A DNA stretch of 64,000 nt, taken from the NCBI GenBank assembly GCA_016712285.1, contig JADJRK010000001.1, positions 3,038,001 to 3,102,000 on the forward strand, in the 5' to 3' direction. The notes under the pieces were generated by a model. The model was not told the DNA's origin. It ran no database searches and was given only the letters and a program-made list of their open reading frames with translations. Of this stretch, positions 16,584-24,274 are shown piece by piece (position 1 is the first letter of the stretch; every line of letters starts with the position of its first letter). This DNA is from Planctomycetota bacterium. GTDB taxonomy: Bacteria > Planctomycetota > UBA8742 > UBA2392. The translations under genes and the position numbers were made by a program.

Positions 16584-18560
16584 CTACGGGTTGTACAGCG
16601 CCCCGTCGCTTTGCGGGTTGGTGCCGGCGAAGCCCATGTCTTTGCCGCCCCACACGATGATCTGGCGCCCGGTCCAGAATGCCTTGGCGTTGAAGCGGCC
16701 GCCCAAGGTTGGCGTAGCCATCGTCACCCAGTTCTGGATCGAGTAGTCGAAAAACTCGCCGCCATTGTCTGCATAGGCGCCACCGAGGTCGAGCCCGCCC
16801 CAGACGAAAACGCCGTCGGTCGTCGCGACGCCGGCTGGCTGTTGCCGGATGATCGCCCACGTCCCGATCATGCTCCAGGTGTTGTTGGCGGGGTCCCAGG
16901 TCGCGCCCTGCATGCCCTGGCTGTCCAGGCCCCACACAAAGAGGTCGCTGCCGGTCCACAGCACGGTGCTCTGGTATGCCCACACATTCGGCGCCCCGGT
17001 GGCTGTGATCGAAGCCCAGGTGTCGGCGGCCGGGTCATATGTTGCACCGTCAAACAGCGGGCTGCCGGTGTCGTCAAAGCCGCCCCACAAGAGCATGATG
17101 CCGCCGCCCCACACCGCCTTGTGGCGTTCGCGCCCGGCCAGCGAGCTTGGTACCGCTGCCAGTGCGCGCCAGGTGTCGGTCGCGGGGTCGTAGGCTGCGC
17201 CATCGTCGAAGGGGTCGAAGTTGCTGTCCTGGCCACCCCAAACGATCATCTCGCTGCCGGTCCAGACGGCGCTGTGCAGCGCACGCGCGCTGGGTGCACC
17301 GGACGAACTGAGCGTGGTCCAGGCGTTGCCCACCGGGTCATACGAGTAGGCGTCTCTGAAGTATGTACTGCCGTCTCGGCCGCCGAAGACGATCATGCGG
17401 CTGCCGGTCCAGACTGCCGAGTGCTCGACCCGGGCCGGGGGCGCACCGGTCGTGGTCATCAGCGTGGATGTGCCCGCGCCGGGCACCATCACGTGCCCCA
17501 CGTTGGAAGCCGCAAACTCGCCACCGAACTGCAGAATCTTGCTGCCGGTAAAGACCGCCGTGCCGCCGAGGTCAGCTTGAAGGTTGAACGACGCCACCCA
17601 GGTGTCGGCGTTGCCGGCGACTACGACGATCAACGTCATGGCCAGCGATGCCGTGTTGGCCGCTGAGTCCGTGACTTCAACCGTGAAATCAAAGCGCCCG
17701 AACACGGTGGGCGTGCCCGAGATCGTGGTGCCCGGTGTGCCCGATGCGCCCAGGGCAAGACCCGGCGGGAACTCGCCGCCGGTGACAGCCCACGCGTACC
17801 CGCTGCCTGAGCCGCCAGTGGCCGTGATCGGCTGGCTGTAGGCCACGGTGGTCGTGCCGTCGGCCATGGATCCTGCCGTGGTAATCGAAAGCGGCGTGGC
17901 CAGCACAACAATCTGCAAAGCCGCCTGTGCGACCAGCGCCGCAGAGTCCTGCACCTGCACGGTGAAGTTGTACGTGCCCGCTGTGGTCGGCGTGCCGCTG
18001 ATGCTGCTGGCAGGAGTGCCCGACGCAGCCAGCGAGAGGCCGGGCGGCAGGCCGCCATTGAGGATCGACCATGTGTACCCGCTGCCAGATCCGCCGCTTG
18101 CTGTTACGGGCTGCGAGTACGCCTGGTACTCGGTGCCGTCGGGCATTGTCGCGGTGGAAATCGCCAGGGTGGTACCGGCGACAACGTCGAGTTGCAGGGC
18201 CGCCGTGGCGGTCGCCCCGGCCATGTCGGTCACCTCGACGGTGAAGTTGAACGTGCCCAGCACCGTGGCGGTGCCGGAAACCGTTGCCGTGGGCGTGCCT
18301 GACGGCGACAGGCTCAGGCCGGCAGGCAGGCCACCGGCGATGACCGCCCAGCTGTAGCCGGCATTGGTGCCGCCGACGGCGCGAACCGTCTCGGCGTAAG
18401 GCTGGCCCAGCGTGGCGTCGGCCAGTGTCGTAGTTGTGATGGTCAACGCCGAGGGTGTAGTGGAGCCGCCGGAGCTGCCGCCGCCGCTTTCGCCGCAACC
18501 TATGGCCAAGCCCAGTAGCAGTGTTGCAGCCATGAGCGTGAACAACCGTATGAGTCGCAT
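16584..18560 (-). CDS. Lipoprotein with three He-PIG (Ig-like) domains and a kelch propeller
   Basis: 658 residues. The lipobox is LAIGC, followed by a Gly/Ser linker. Residues about 35-320 contain three tandem copies of a putative Ig domain of the He-PIG type, each with (A/V)Y(S/A)..(V/I).A.GG...GY.W.(V/I)..G..P.GL.L..SG.P...(I/V)SGT.T..G.(F/Y).FTV.V.D. Residues about 330-658 hold six to seven kelch-like repeats with the signature H(S/K)AVW(T/G)G..M(I/L)(V/L)(F/W)GG followed by YDP..(N/D).W, which close into a beta propeller. A surface-attached binding protein is likely. A ribosome-binding site (GAGGAG) precedes the start. Divergent from the regulator at 18685, with 124 bases between. Confidence 0.88.
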   Translation of the reverse strand: MRLIRLFTLMAATLLLGLAIGCGESGGGSSGGSTTPSALTITTTTLADATLGQPYAETVRAVGGTNAGYSWAVIAGGLPAGLSLSPSGTPTATVSGTATVLGTFNFTVEVTDMAGATATAALQLDVVAGTTLAISTATMPDGTEYQAYSQPVTASGGSGSGYTWSILNGGLPPGLSLAASGTPASSISGTPTTAGTYNFTVQVQDSAALVAQAALQIVVLATPLSITTAGSMADGTTTVAYSQPITATGGSGSGYAWAVTGGEFPPGLALGASGTPGTTISGTPTVFGRFDFTVEVTDSAANTASLAMTLIVVVAGNADTWVASFNLQADLGGTAVFTGSKILQFGGEFAASNVGHVMVPGAGTSTLMTTTGAPPARVEHSAVWTGSRMIVFGGRDGSTYFRDAYSYDPVGNAWTTLSSSGAPSARALHSAVWTGSEMIVWGGQDSNFDPFDDGAAYDPATDTWRALAAVPSSLAGRERHKAVWGGGIMLLWGGFDDTGSPLFDGATYDPAADTWASITATGAPNVWAYQSTVLWTGSDLFVWGLDSQGMQGATWDPANNTWSMIGTWAIIRQQPAGVATTDGVFVWGGLDLGGAYADNGGEFFDYSIQNWVTMATPTLGGRFNAKAFWTGRQIIVWGGKDMGFAGTNPQSDGALYNP

Positions 18561-18684
18561 GGTGTCTCCTCAGTCCTGTGCCGGCACCGCGGTGCCTCCG
18601 CGGTTCCGCCTCCGCAGACAAACATAGCCATAGGACCCCCAGCGACGTAGGCTGGCACCCGAGAAAAGTTCCGGAACTGGAAAC

Positions 18685-20211
18685 ATGGCGCGCAAAGCAT
18701 CCAGGAAGGATTCTGTATCCGGAAATGACGGCGAAGCCATCCGGCGCCGGCTTGGGCGCGTCGTGGCCGAGCACTCGCTGTCAAAGCTGGCCGAGCGCAC
18801 GGGCACGCCGATCAGCAGCGTGCACCGCTATGTGAACGGCGGGCGCATTCCCGCCGAGTTCTGCGGGGCGCTGGCGGCGGAGCTATCGGTCAGCCCGATG
18901 TGGCTTCTGAACGGACAGGGGGCGCCCTACCTGACCGACGTGGGCGGCGTGGCGACGGTGCTGGCCTCGGGCATGCGCGAGGTGGTCGAGGCCATGAATG
19001 AGGCCTCGAAGCTCAAGTTGGGGTCACTAGCGCAACGTCGCGACCTGAAACTGCTGCGCGAGCTTGCGGATGCGTCGTCTCGCCACGAGGCGCTGCGCGT
19101 GCAGCTTACGCGCGAAGTTGAGCCGGTGATCCGTGAGTGGCTAGGCGCGCTGCGCGAGGCCTTGAACAAGTTTGATCTCGCGCGCGTCGATGACCTCGAG
19201 AGCGCGCTGACCCGCCTGCTGCGGTTCACCGACGACGCCAGCCTGCTGCGAGACTTTGACCGGTGTCGCGCGCAGTCGGCCTACATCCAGGGCCGCCGTG
19301 CCGAAGCCGTAGACCTGCAACGACGCAACCTGATGCTGCTGCTGGCCGAGGGCGCCGAGCTGCGCGAGACCGAGTTGCGCGAGTGCTTTAACCTGTGCGT
19401 GGCGCTCAGCGGCATGGGCCGCAGCGAAGAGGGGCGCGCCGTGGCCGAGGCCACACTGGCGCTGCGCGGGCGCGGCAAGCCCGCCACCCTGAACTCGCTG
19501 CTGGTGCAGTCGATGCTGGCGGCGTTCGAGTTGTCGCTGGGCAACGCGGAGAAGTGCGTTTCACTGCTGCAAGACATCTACCCCAAACGCACCCAGCACG
19601 CGGCCTTGAATATTGAGCTGGTGCAGGCCATGACCATGCTGCGCGTGCAGGGCTTCAGCGCGCGCGCGGTGCTGCATGAAGGGTTCTGGGGACTGCCGGT
19701 CGTGATTGACGTGCTGCGCTTTGTGCTGTGGCGTGAAGACCCGGACGAGATCGCATTTGCCGTACGCTTCATTGAGCAGCGCGACGAAAAGCTGCTGCAC
19801 GGCGCACACCTGTACGCCGCGCAGGCGCGCTGGGTGCTGCGCGCCCTGAACGGCAAGCCTGCCAAGCCCGCGCCGGCAAACCTGCTTGAGCTTGAGGCGC
19901 GCTTTGCAACCGATCAGCCGCTGGAGCAGCTTGAACTGGCGGTGCTGCGTGCCCAGCGCGCGCGGTTGTCGGCGGCGCGTGATGCTGCCGGGCTGGCTTT
20001 GCAGGCACACGAGTTGCTGCTCACGTTGCCAGCGCCGGTGCAGGCAGACGCGGCCGTCATCGGGCTGCATGTGCGCAACGTGCTGGAACTTGCGCCGCGC
20101 AGGCCTGCGCTGGGATCAGCGGCGACCGACGTGCGGACGATCGTCGCGCGCTACCTGCGCAACGGTTTCGGCATGTACCGTGACTTCGCGGCACAGCATG
20201 GAATTGCCTGA
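18685..20211 (+). CDS. XRE-like HTH regulator with alpha-solenoid (TPR-like) C-terminus
   Basis: 508 residues. Residues about 17-80 form a helix-turn-helix of the lambda-repressor kind: LGRVVAEHSLSKLAERTG followed by the recognition-helix segment TPISSVHRYVNGGRIPAEF, then SPMWLLNGQGAPYL. The remaining 420 residues are almost all helical with repeated Leu/Ala patterns, like TPR or SARP-type sensor solenoids. A paralogue with the same two-part design is at 62241-63704; shared motifs include VHRY, GR(I/V)PAEF and WLL-G-GA. The role is probably a one-component regulator responding through its solenoid. The target is unknown; the divergent kelch lipoprotein at 18560 is the nearest candidate. Confidence 0.75.
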   Translation: MARKASRKDSVSGNDGEAIRRRLGRVVAEHSLSKLAERTGTPISSVHRYVNGGRIPAEFCGALAAELSVSPMWLLNGQGAPYLTDVGGVATVLASGMREVVEAMNEASKLKLGSLAQRRDLKLLRELADASSRHEALRVQLTREVEPVIREWLGALREALNKFDLARVDDLESALTRLLRFTDDASLLRDFDRCRAQSAYIQGRRAEAVDLQRRNLMLLLAEGAELRETELRECFNLCVALSGMGRSEEGRAVAEATLALRGRGKPATLNSLLVQSMLAAFELSLGNAEKCVSLLQDIYPKRTQHAALNIELVQAMTMLRVQGFSARAVLHEGFWGLPVVIDVLRFVLWREDPDEIAFAVRFIEQRDEKLLHGAHLYAAQARWVLRALNGKPAKPAPANLLELEARFATDQPLEQLELAVLRAQRARLSAARDAAGLALQAHELLLTLPAPVQADAAVIGLHVRNVLELAPRRPALGSAATDVRTIVARYLRNGFGMYRDFAAQHGIA

Positions 20212-20224
20212 GCCCAATCCGCCC

Positions 20225-20572
20225 CTACAGGTCGGCTTCGCACCACATGCACTTCTTGGCGAGCTTCTGGTTCTGGCGGTTGCACTTGGCACAGGTCCGC
20301 GGCTGCAATTCTGATTTGGCTTTGCCGTCGAGGTTGCCGTCCTGGATGTCGATGAAATCCTTGAGGTCCTGAAACTGGGCCTCGGTGAACACGCCTGCCT
20401 GCTGGCAGATCGTGGCCAATGACTTCACGACCAGGTTGAGCTGTTCAATTTCGTGCTGCAGCTCTTTGATGTCGCTGCGGGCGTCTTCGATCTTCCAGTT
20501 TGTCTTGGCCTCAAGCGCGGTAATCTTGGCGCCTTCGCGCTTCGTGGCCAACCCCATTACGCTCCAGAGCAT
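20225..20572 (-). CDS. Small coiled-coil zinc-ribbon protein
   Basis: 115 residues from the ATG at 20572, which is preceded by a strong AGGGGGGAAGG site; in-frame starts further upstream lack one. Residues about 15-75 are a predicted coiled coil (KITALEAKTNWKIEDARSDIKELQHEIEQL). The C-terminus is a zinc ribbon, CAKC-x10-CMWC. This combination is common in small scaffolding or nucleic-acid-binding proteins, but no family is recognised. It is convergent with the regulator ending at 20211, with 13 bases between. Possible co-transcription with 20697-21392 is interrupted by a hairpin. Confidence 0.8.
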   Translation of the reverse strand: MLWSVMGLATKREGAKITALEAKTNWKIEDARSDIKELQHEIEQLNLVVKSLATICQQAGVFTEAQFQDLKDFIDIQDGNLDGKAKSELQPRTCAKCNRQNQKLAKKCMWCEADL

Positions 20573-20633
20573 GCCTTCCCCCCTTGTCAGTGTTTGCGCA
20601 GCATACATCAGGATGCGCGGCGGGCCAAACGAC

Positions 20634-20657
20634 AAGGGCGGCCCGCAGGCCGCCCTT
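20634..20657 (-). terminator. Hairpin between thioredoxin-like and zinc-ribbon genes
   Basis: A 10-bp perfect stem (20634-20643 with 20648-20657) with a 4-base loop lies 39 bases after the stop of the gene ending at 20697. It is followed on the minus strand by only a short T-poor stretch. Confidence 0.55.
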
Positions 20658-20696
20658 TGATAGCGCCGACCGGCGCTACTTGGCGTAATGAACGGC

Positions 20697-21392
20697 TCAG
20701 CCGTAGGGCTTCACTTCCTTCTCGGCGACTTCTTTGTCGGCCTTGATGGCTTCCAGGGCATTGGCGACGTAGTTGACGGGCTCGGCTTTGCCGCGCGACT
20801 GCTTGGGCAGGTTGTCCAGGGCGCCGGCGTAGCGCAGCACGCCCTTCTTGTCGATCACGAACGTGTGGGGCGTGGTCTTGGCCTCGTACTTCTTGCCCAC
20901 GGTGCCGTCGGCGTCGATCAGGTAAGTCGCTCCTTCCAGGCCGACCTTCTGCAGGCGTGTTTTCAGCGTTTCCGCGTCGAAGTTGCCCTGCTTGCCGCTG
21001 GCGCTGCTGCAGATGAGCAGCCATTCGCCGCCGTCTTCGCGCACCTTCTTCTGCTGCTTGACCAGCTCGTCTTTGCCCTCGTAGTGCTTCTTGCACCACG
21101 GGCAATCAAGGTTGACCCACTCGATCACGACAATTTTGCCGGCATAGTCAGACAGCTTGATCTCCTTGCCGTCGGCGTTCTTCAGCGTGAACCCGGGGGC
21201 CTTCTTGCCTACCGTGGCCTTGTCGGGCTCGGCTTCTTCATCAGGCTTGGCGGGTTTGTCTTCTTCTTTCAGTTCTTCCGCGCCTTCTTCGGCCTTCTTT
21301 TCCGTCGGCTTCTCGGCTTCCTGGGCCAATACAAAGCTGCCGCTGAGTGCAACGAGCACGGCGGGCAACAGCCACCACTTCATCAGTCTCAT
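20697..21392 (-). CDS. Secreted thioredoxin-fold (AhpC/TSA-type) protein
   Basis: 231 residues. A signal peptide ends at VLAQ and is followed by about 35 charged residues. The thioredoxin-like domain begins near residue 60 (VGKKAPGFTLKNADGKEIKLSDYAGKIVVIEWVNLDCPWCKKHYEGK). It has a CPWC redox pair (Cys97, Cys100) and the cis-proline segment TTPHTFVIDKKGVLRYAG. Such proteins act as periplasmic disulfide oxidoreductases or peroxidases of the TlpA/redoxin type; the exact activity is not determined. The start ATG at 21392 has GGAGAG four bases upstream; ATG 21383 is an alternative. No cytochrome-maturation genes are adjacent. Confidence 0.85.
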   Translation of the reverse strand: MRLMKWWLLPAVLVALSGSFVLAQEAEKPTEKKAEEGAEELKEEDKPAKPDEEAEPDKATVGKKAPGFTLKNADGKEIKLSDYAGKIVVIEWVNLDCPWCKKHYEGKDELVKQQKKVREDGGEWLLICSSASGKQGNFDAETLKTRLQKVGLEGATYLIDADGTVGKKYEAKTTPHTFVIDKKGVLRYAGALDNLPKQSRGKAEPVNYVANALEAIKADKEVAEKEVKPYG

Positions 21393-21405
21393 CTCTCTCT
21401 CCGGT

Positions 21406-21411
21406 TAGAAT
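21406..21411 (+). promoter_or_regulatory. Putative -10 box TAGAAT, leaderless start
   Basis: TAGAAT ends 6 bases before the ATG at 21418, supporting this start for the gene downstream although homologous sequence may begin later. Confidence 0.45.
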
Positions 21412-21417
21412 GCCCCC

Positions 21418-22302
21418 ATGCAACCCTTGAGGTTGCATAAGGTATTCCGTGATTTCGCCGAATCCCGTGTGGTTTACGCAAGTGGCCGAACTGCTAGAAG
21501 TTGCGCCATGGAAGCTACCGGCATCAACCTTAGTGCGTTCGGGGCAACCCGCAGGCCACTTGTCGCCACTGCAACAGACACAGCCGACGGCGTGCACGTC
21601 CAGATCGCGCCCGCGCGGGCGTTTGGCAGCACCAAGCTTTCTGACCGAGTGGACGACACTTTTGCCGGCTGGCGCGCCAGCCTGCTGGAGATGGCGGCCC
21701 CCATTGGCGTCGATGTGGCGCTGGATGTGTCCGGCTTGATCAGCCCCATGGGCGAGCCCGGCTCAAGGCAGCTATGGGAGCTGACGCACCGGCCGCTGGA
21801 TTTTGCCTTCTACGGCGCGGCGCCGCTGACGGACAAGATCGGCGAATTCGGCCATCGCTTCCGGACCATGCTCAGCCTGAGCGAGTTCGGCGGCAAGATC
21901 ATCGAGGCTTCGCCGCTGGCGACTGTCGAGCTGCTGGGCTTCAAGGGCCAGTACGTGGGGGGCGGCGCGCACCACGGGCACAGCGGATGGAAAGCCGACG
22001 ACAAGGGCAAGCGCGGCGACAAGCTGATGGCGAAGCTGCTGAGCGAGCTTGGCGTGAACCCGCTGCCCGGCGCCGAAAAATTCGGCAGCGATGAGCTGGA
22101 TGCCATGCTGTGTGCGCTGACGGCGCTGGCCGTAGCCCGCGGCGATGCCGTATTGAAGGGCAAGGAACTTGACGCCGATGTCTCAGAGCGCTGCGCCCGC
22201 CGGGCGATTGCCGAGCCCAACCCCGCCCACAAAGCGCCCGCCAACAGCGCCGTGCTGGCCGAGCCCTTCTGGGCCACGCTGAACGTAAGCGCAAGGGCCT
22301 GA
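21418..22302 (+). CDS. DUF429-like protein (predicted RNase H-like fold)
   Basis: 294 residues from ATG 21418; a second ATG at 21508 gives 264 residues and starts directly at the family-like MEATGINLSAFGATRRP. The upstream start is favoured by a -10 box 6 bases before it. The pattern of a first beta strand GINLSA, later VALDVSGLISPMGEPGSR, then ATVELLGFKGQY and the C-terminal SDELDAMLCALTALAV fits DUF429, a predicted RNase H-fold nuclease-like family. The acidic residues expected for the active site are partly visible (Asp in VALDVSG and in SDELDAM), while the first Asp is Asn in GINLS. Biological role is unknown. Confidence 0.6.
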   Translation: MQPLRLHKVFRDFAESRVVYASGRTARSCAMEATGINLSAFGATRRPLVATATDTADGVHVQIAPARAFGSTKLSDRVDDTFAGWRASLLEMAAPIGVDVALDVSGLISPMGEPGSRQLWELTHRPLDFAFYGAAPLTDKIGEFGHRFRTMLSLSEFGGKIIEASPLATVELLGFKGQYVGGGAHHGHSGWKADDKGKRGDKLMAKLLSELGVNPLPGAEKFGSDELDAMLCALTALAVARGDAVLKGKELDADVSERCARRAIAEPNPAHKAPANSAVLAEPFWATLNVSARA

Positions 22303-22334
22303 CGCAAACCGGCTTCATTTCAGCCCCGGCGAGG

Positions 22335-22340
22335 TATACT
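22335..22340 (+). promoter_or_regulatory. Putative -10 box TATACT
   Basis: TATACT lies 16 bases before the ATG at 22357. A CGGAG ribosome-binding site falls between the expected transcription start and the start codon. Confidence 0.45.
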
Positions 22341-22356
22341 GGCCACGGAGCCCTAC

Positions 22357-22968
22357 ATGCCGGTACCGATGCGACAAGTCTTTCAAGAGGCCCGGGAGTT
22401 CTTCATGGGCGAATCCAACGTTCAAAAGGCGGCAGAGAAAGTGTGCCGCTATCTTGAGGACATGAAGATTCCGTACGCGCTGTGCTGCGGGTTGGCCGTC
22501 AACCGCTACGGCCTCAAGCGCATGACCGAGGACGTTGACATCCTGCTCACACGCGAGGGGCTGGCACAGTTCAAGCAGCGCTGGTTGGCGGCCGGGTGGG
22601 TAGAGCGTTTTCCGGGCTCAAAGGGTCTCAGAGACCCCGAGAACAAAGTGAAGATTGATGTGCTGCTGACCGGTAAAATCCCCGGCGACGGCAAAACCGC
22701 ACCATTCGGCTTTCCCGACCCGGGCACAGTGTCGCAGCCGGACGAAGACGGCATTCGTGTATTGAGCCTGGCGGCGCTGATTCAGTTGAAGCTCGCCAGT
22801 GGCATGACTTCACCGCACCGGCTGCAGGACTTCGCGGACGTATTGCGTCTGATCGAGGCAAACAAGCTGCCACGTGACTACGCGGCCGAACTGCACGAGT
22901 ACGTGCGTGGCAAGTACGACGAACTTTGGCAAGCCGCACAAACTGTGGACCCGCAGGAAGAAGCTTGA
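22357..22968 (+). CDS. Nucleotidyltransferase-fold protein (AbiEii/MNT-like)
   Basis: 203 residues. The segment YALCCGLAVNRYGLKRMTEDVDILLTREGL (residues 40-69) is the nucleotidyltransferase helical-turn and the D-x-D motif. The usual GG is replaced by CCG. Later, KVKIDVLLTGKIPGDGK supplies the third acidic position, and IQLKLASG...RLQDFADVLRLIE is the C-terminal helical part seen in AbiEii and DUF6036-type proteins. Family members include toxins of type IV toxin-antitoxin systems and transferases acting on RNA or small molecules. No AbiEi-type partner is adjacent, so a toxin role is unproven. A small membrane protein follows after 18 bases. Confidence 0.65.
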   Translation: MPVPMRQVFQEAREFFMGESNVQKAAEKVCRYLEDMKIPYALCCGLAVNRYGLKRMTEDVDILLTREGLAQFKQRWLAAGWVERFPGSKGLRDPENKVKIDVLLTGKIPGDGKTAPFGFPDPGTVSQPDEDGIRVLSLAALIQLKLASGMTSPHRLQDFADVLRLIEANKLPRDYAAELHEYVRGKYDELWQAAQTVDPQEEA

Positions 22969-22986
22969 TTGTGCAACGGATGATCC

Positions 22987-23250
22987 ATGGGGCCATTGCT
23001 CCGTAACGCCCTGTCTGATGCGCTGTTGATGTGGTCGGCGTTCGTGTTGATGACGCTGGGCGCAATCATTTTCCTGATGCTGGCAGTTCTGCCCCGCCAC
23101 GTTCAGCTCAAGCTGGGAGTAAAGCACCTCAGAAACCGGCACGGGACGGAGCCGGCGCACACACCGCTGGCGCGGTTCGGGCTGCTGATGCTCGGACTTG
23201 TTTTCCTGGCGGTCGCCGCGTTTGTGCTGTCAATCCTTGCGCGTTCCTGA
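22987..23250 (+). CDS. Small two-helix membrane protein
   Basis: 87 residues. Two hydrophobic segments are clear: residues about 13-35 (LLMWSAFVLMTLGAIIFLMLAVL) and 63-85 (FGLLMLGLVFLAVAAFVLSIL). The loop between them is basic, with about 25 residues including RHVQLKLGVKHLRNRHGTE. No family is recognised. It lies 18 bases after the nucleotidyltransferase and 43 before the E1 beta gene, on the same strand, and may be co-transcribed with the first. The start at 22987 has a weak upstream site. Confidence 0.65.
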   Translation: MGPLLRNALSDALLMWSAFVLMTLGAIIFLMLAVLPRHVQLKLGVKHLRNRHGTEPAHTPLARFGLLMLGLVFLAVAAFVLSILARS

Positions 23251-23281
23251 GCCGACCCTTGCCCAGAAAGCGGCGCCGGTC

Positions 23282-23289
23282 TAGATACT
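23282..23289 (+). promoter_or_regulatory. Putative -10 box TAGATACT, leaderless start
   Basis: TAGATA ends 6 bases and GATACT 4 bases before the ATG at 23294. No Shine-Dalgarno site is present. Confidence 0.4.
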
Positions 23290-23293
23290 GGCC

Positions 23294-24274
23294 ATGGCCA
23301 AGCCGATCACATTCGTTGAAGCGATCACCGAGGGGCTGCGAGAAGAAATGCAGCGTGACCCCGACGTGTTCTGCCTTGGGCAGGACATCGGCGTGTATGG
23401 CGGCGCGTTTGGCACCACCAAGGGCCTGATCGACGAGTTCGGCCCGCAGCGCGTGTGGGATACCCCGCTTTCCGAAACCGCCATCATCGGCAACGCCATC
23501 GGTGCCGCGATGTACGGCCTGCGCCCCGTGGCCGAAATGCAGTTTGCCGACTTTGTGGCGTGCGGCTTCAACCAGCTCGTGAACAACGCCGCCAAGATGC
23601 ACTACCGCTGGGGGCCCAAGGTGCCGCTGACCTTGCGCCTGCCCTGGGGCGGCGGCGTTTCGGGCGGACCGTTTCACAGCGGATGCATGGAAGCCTGGTT
23701 CATGAACGTGCCCGGCCTCAAGCTAGTCTGTCCCAGCACGCCGCGCGATGCCAAAGCGGCAATCAAGGCGGCGATTCGCGACGACAACCCCGTGCTCTAC
23801 TTTGAACACAAGCACATGTACCGCGATCCCAAGCTGCGCCAGGAAGTCGGCGATGTTGAACCGATTGAGATTGGCAAGGCGCGCATCGCCCGCGCCGGCA
23901 CTGACGCCACGGTAATCAGCTTTGGCGTGATGGTGCACTATGCCGAGCAGGCGGCGCACAAACTGGCCGACGATGGCATCCAGGTGGAAGTGCTGGACCT
24001 GTTGTCACTGCGGCCCTATGACACACAGGCCATCGCAGCCAGCGTCGCAAAGACCAACCGCGTGCTGGTGGTCAACGAAGCCACATTGATGGGCAGCGTC
24101 GCCGGTGAGTTCGCCAGTTTCATTTCAGAACACTGCTTCGAGGACCTCGACGCGCCCGTCATGCGCATGGGTGCGCTGGAATGCCCAATTCCCTACGCGC
24201 CCGAGCTTGAGCAGCAGATGCTGCCGGATGCCGCCAAGATCGAGGCCGCACTGCGCAAACTCGTGAATTATTAG
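23294..24274 (+). CDS. pdhB: Pyruvate dehydrogenase E1 component, beta subunit
   Basis: 326 residues, standard for the two-subunit E1 type. It forms the alpha2-beta2 E1 with the protein at 15427. Family segments present are TFVEAITEGLREEMQRD, the ThDP-binding GQDIGVYGGAFGTTKGL, VWDTPLSETAIIGNAIGAA, MQFADFVACGFNQLVNNAAK, and PVLYFEHKHMYR. The loop that is often HSQS is HSGC here (PFHSGCMEAW). The C-terminal transketolase domain contains VEVLDLLSLRPYD and VLVVNEAT. Separated from E1 alpha by about 6.8 kb of unrelated genes. Its last four bases overlap the convergent gene's end. Confidence 0.9.
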   Translation: MAKPITFVEAITEGLREEMQRDPDVFCLGQDIGVYGGAFGTTKGLIDEFGPQRVWDTPLSETAIIGNAIGAAMYGLRPVAEMQFADFVACGFNQLVNNAAKMHYRWGPKVPLTLRLPWGGGVSGGPFHSGCMEAWFMNVPGLKLVCPSTPRDAKAAIKAAIRDDNPVLYFEHKHMYRDPKLRQEVGDVEPIEIGKARIARAGTDATVISFGVMVHYAEQAAHKLADDGIQVEVLDLLSLRPYDTQAIAASVAKTNRVLVVNEATLMGSVAGEFASFISEHCFEDLDAPVMRMGALECPIPYAPELEQQMLPDAAKIEAALRKLVNY

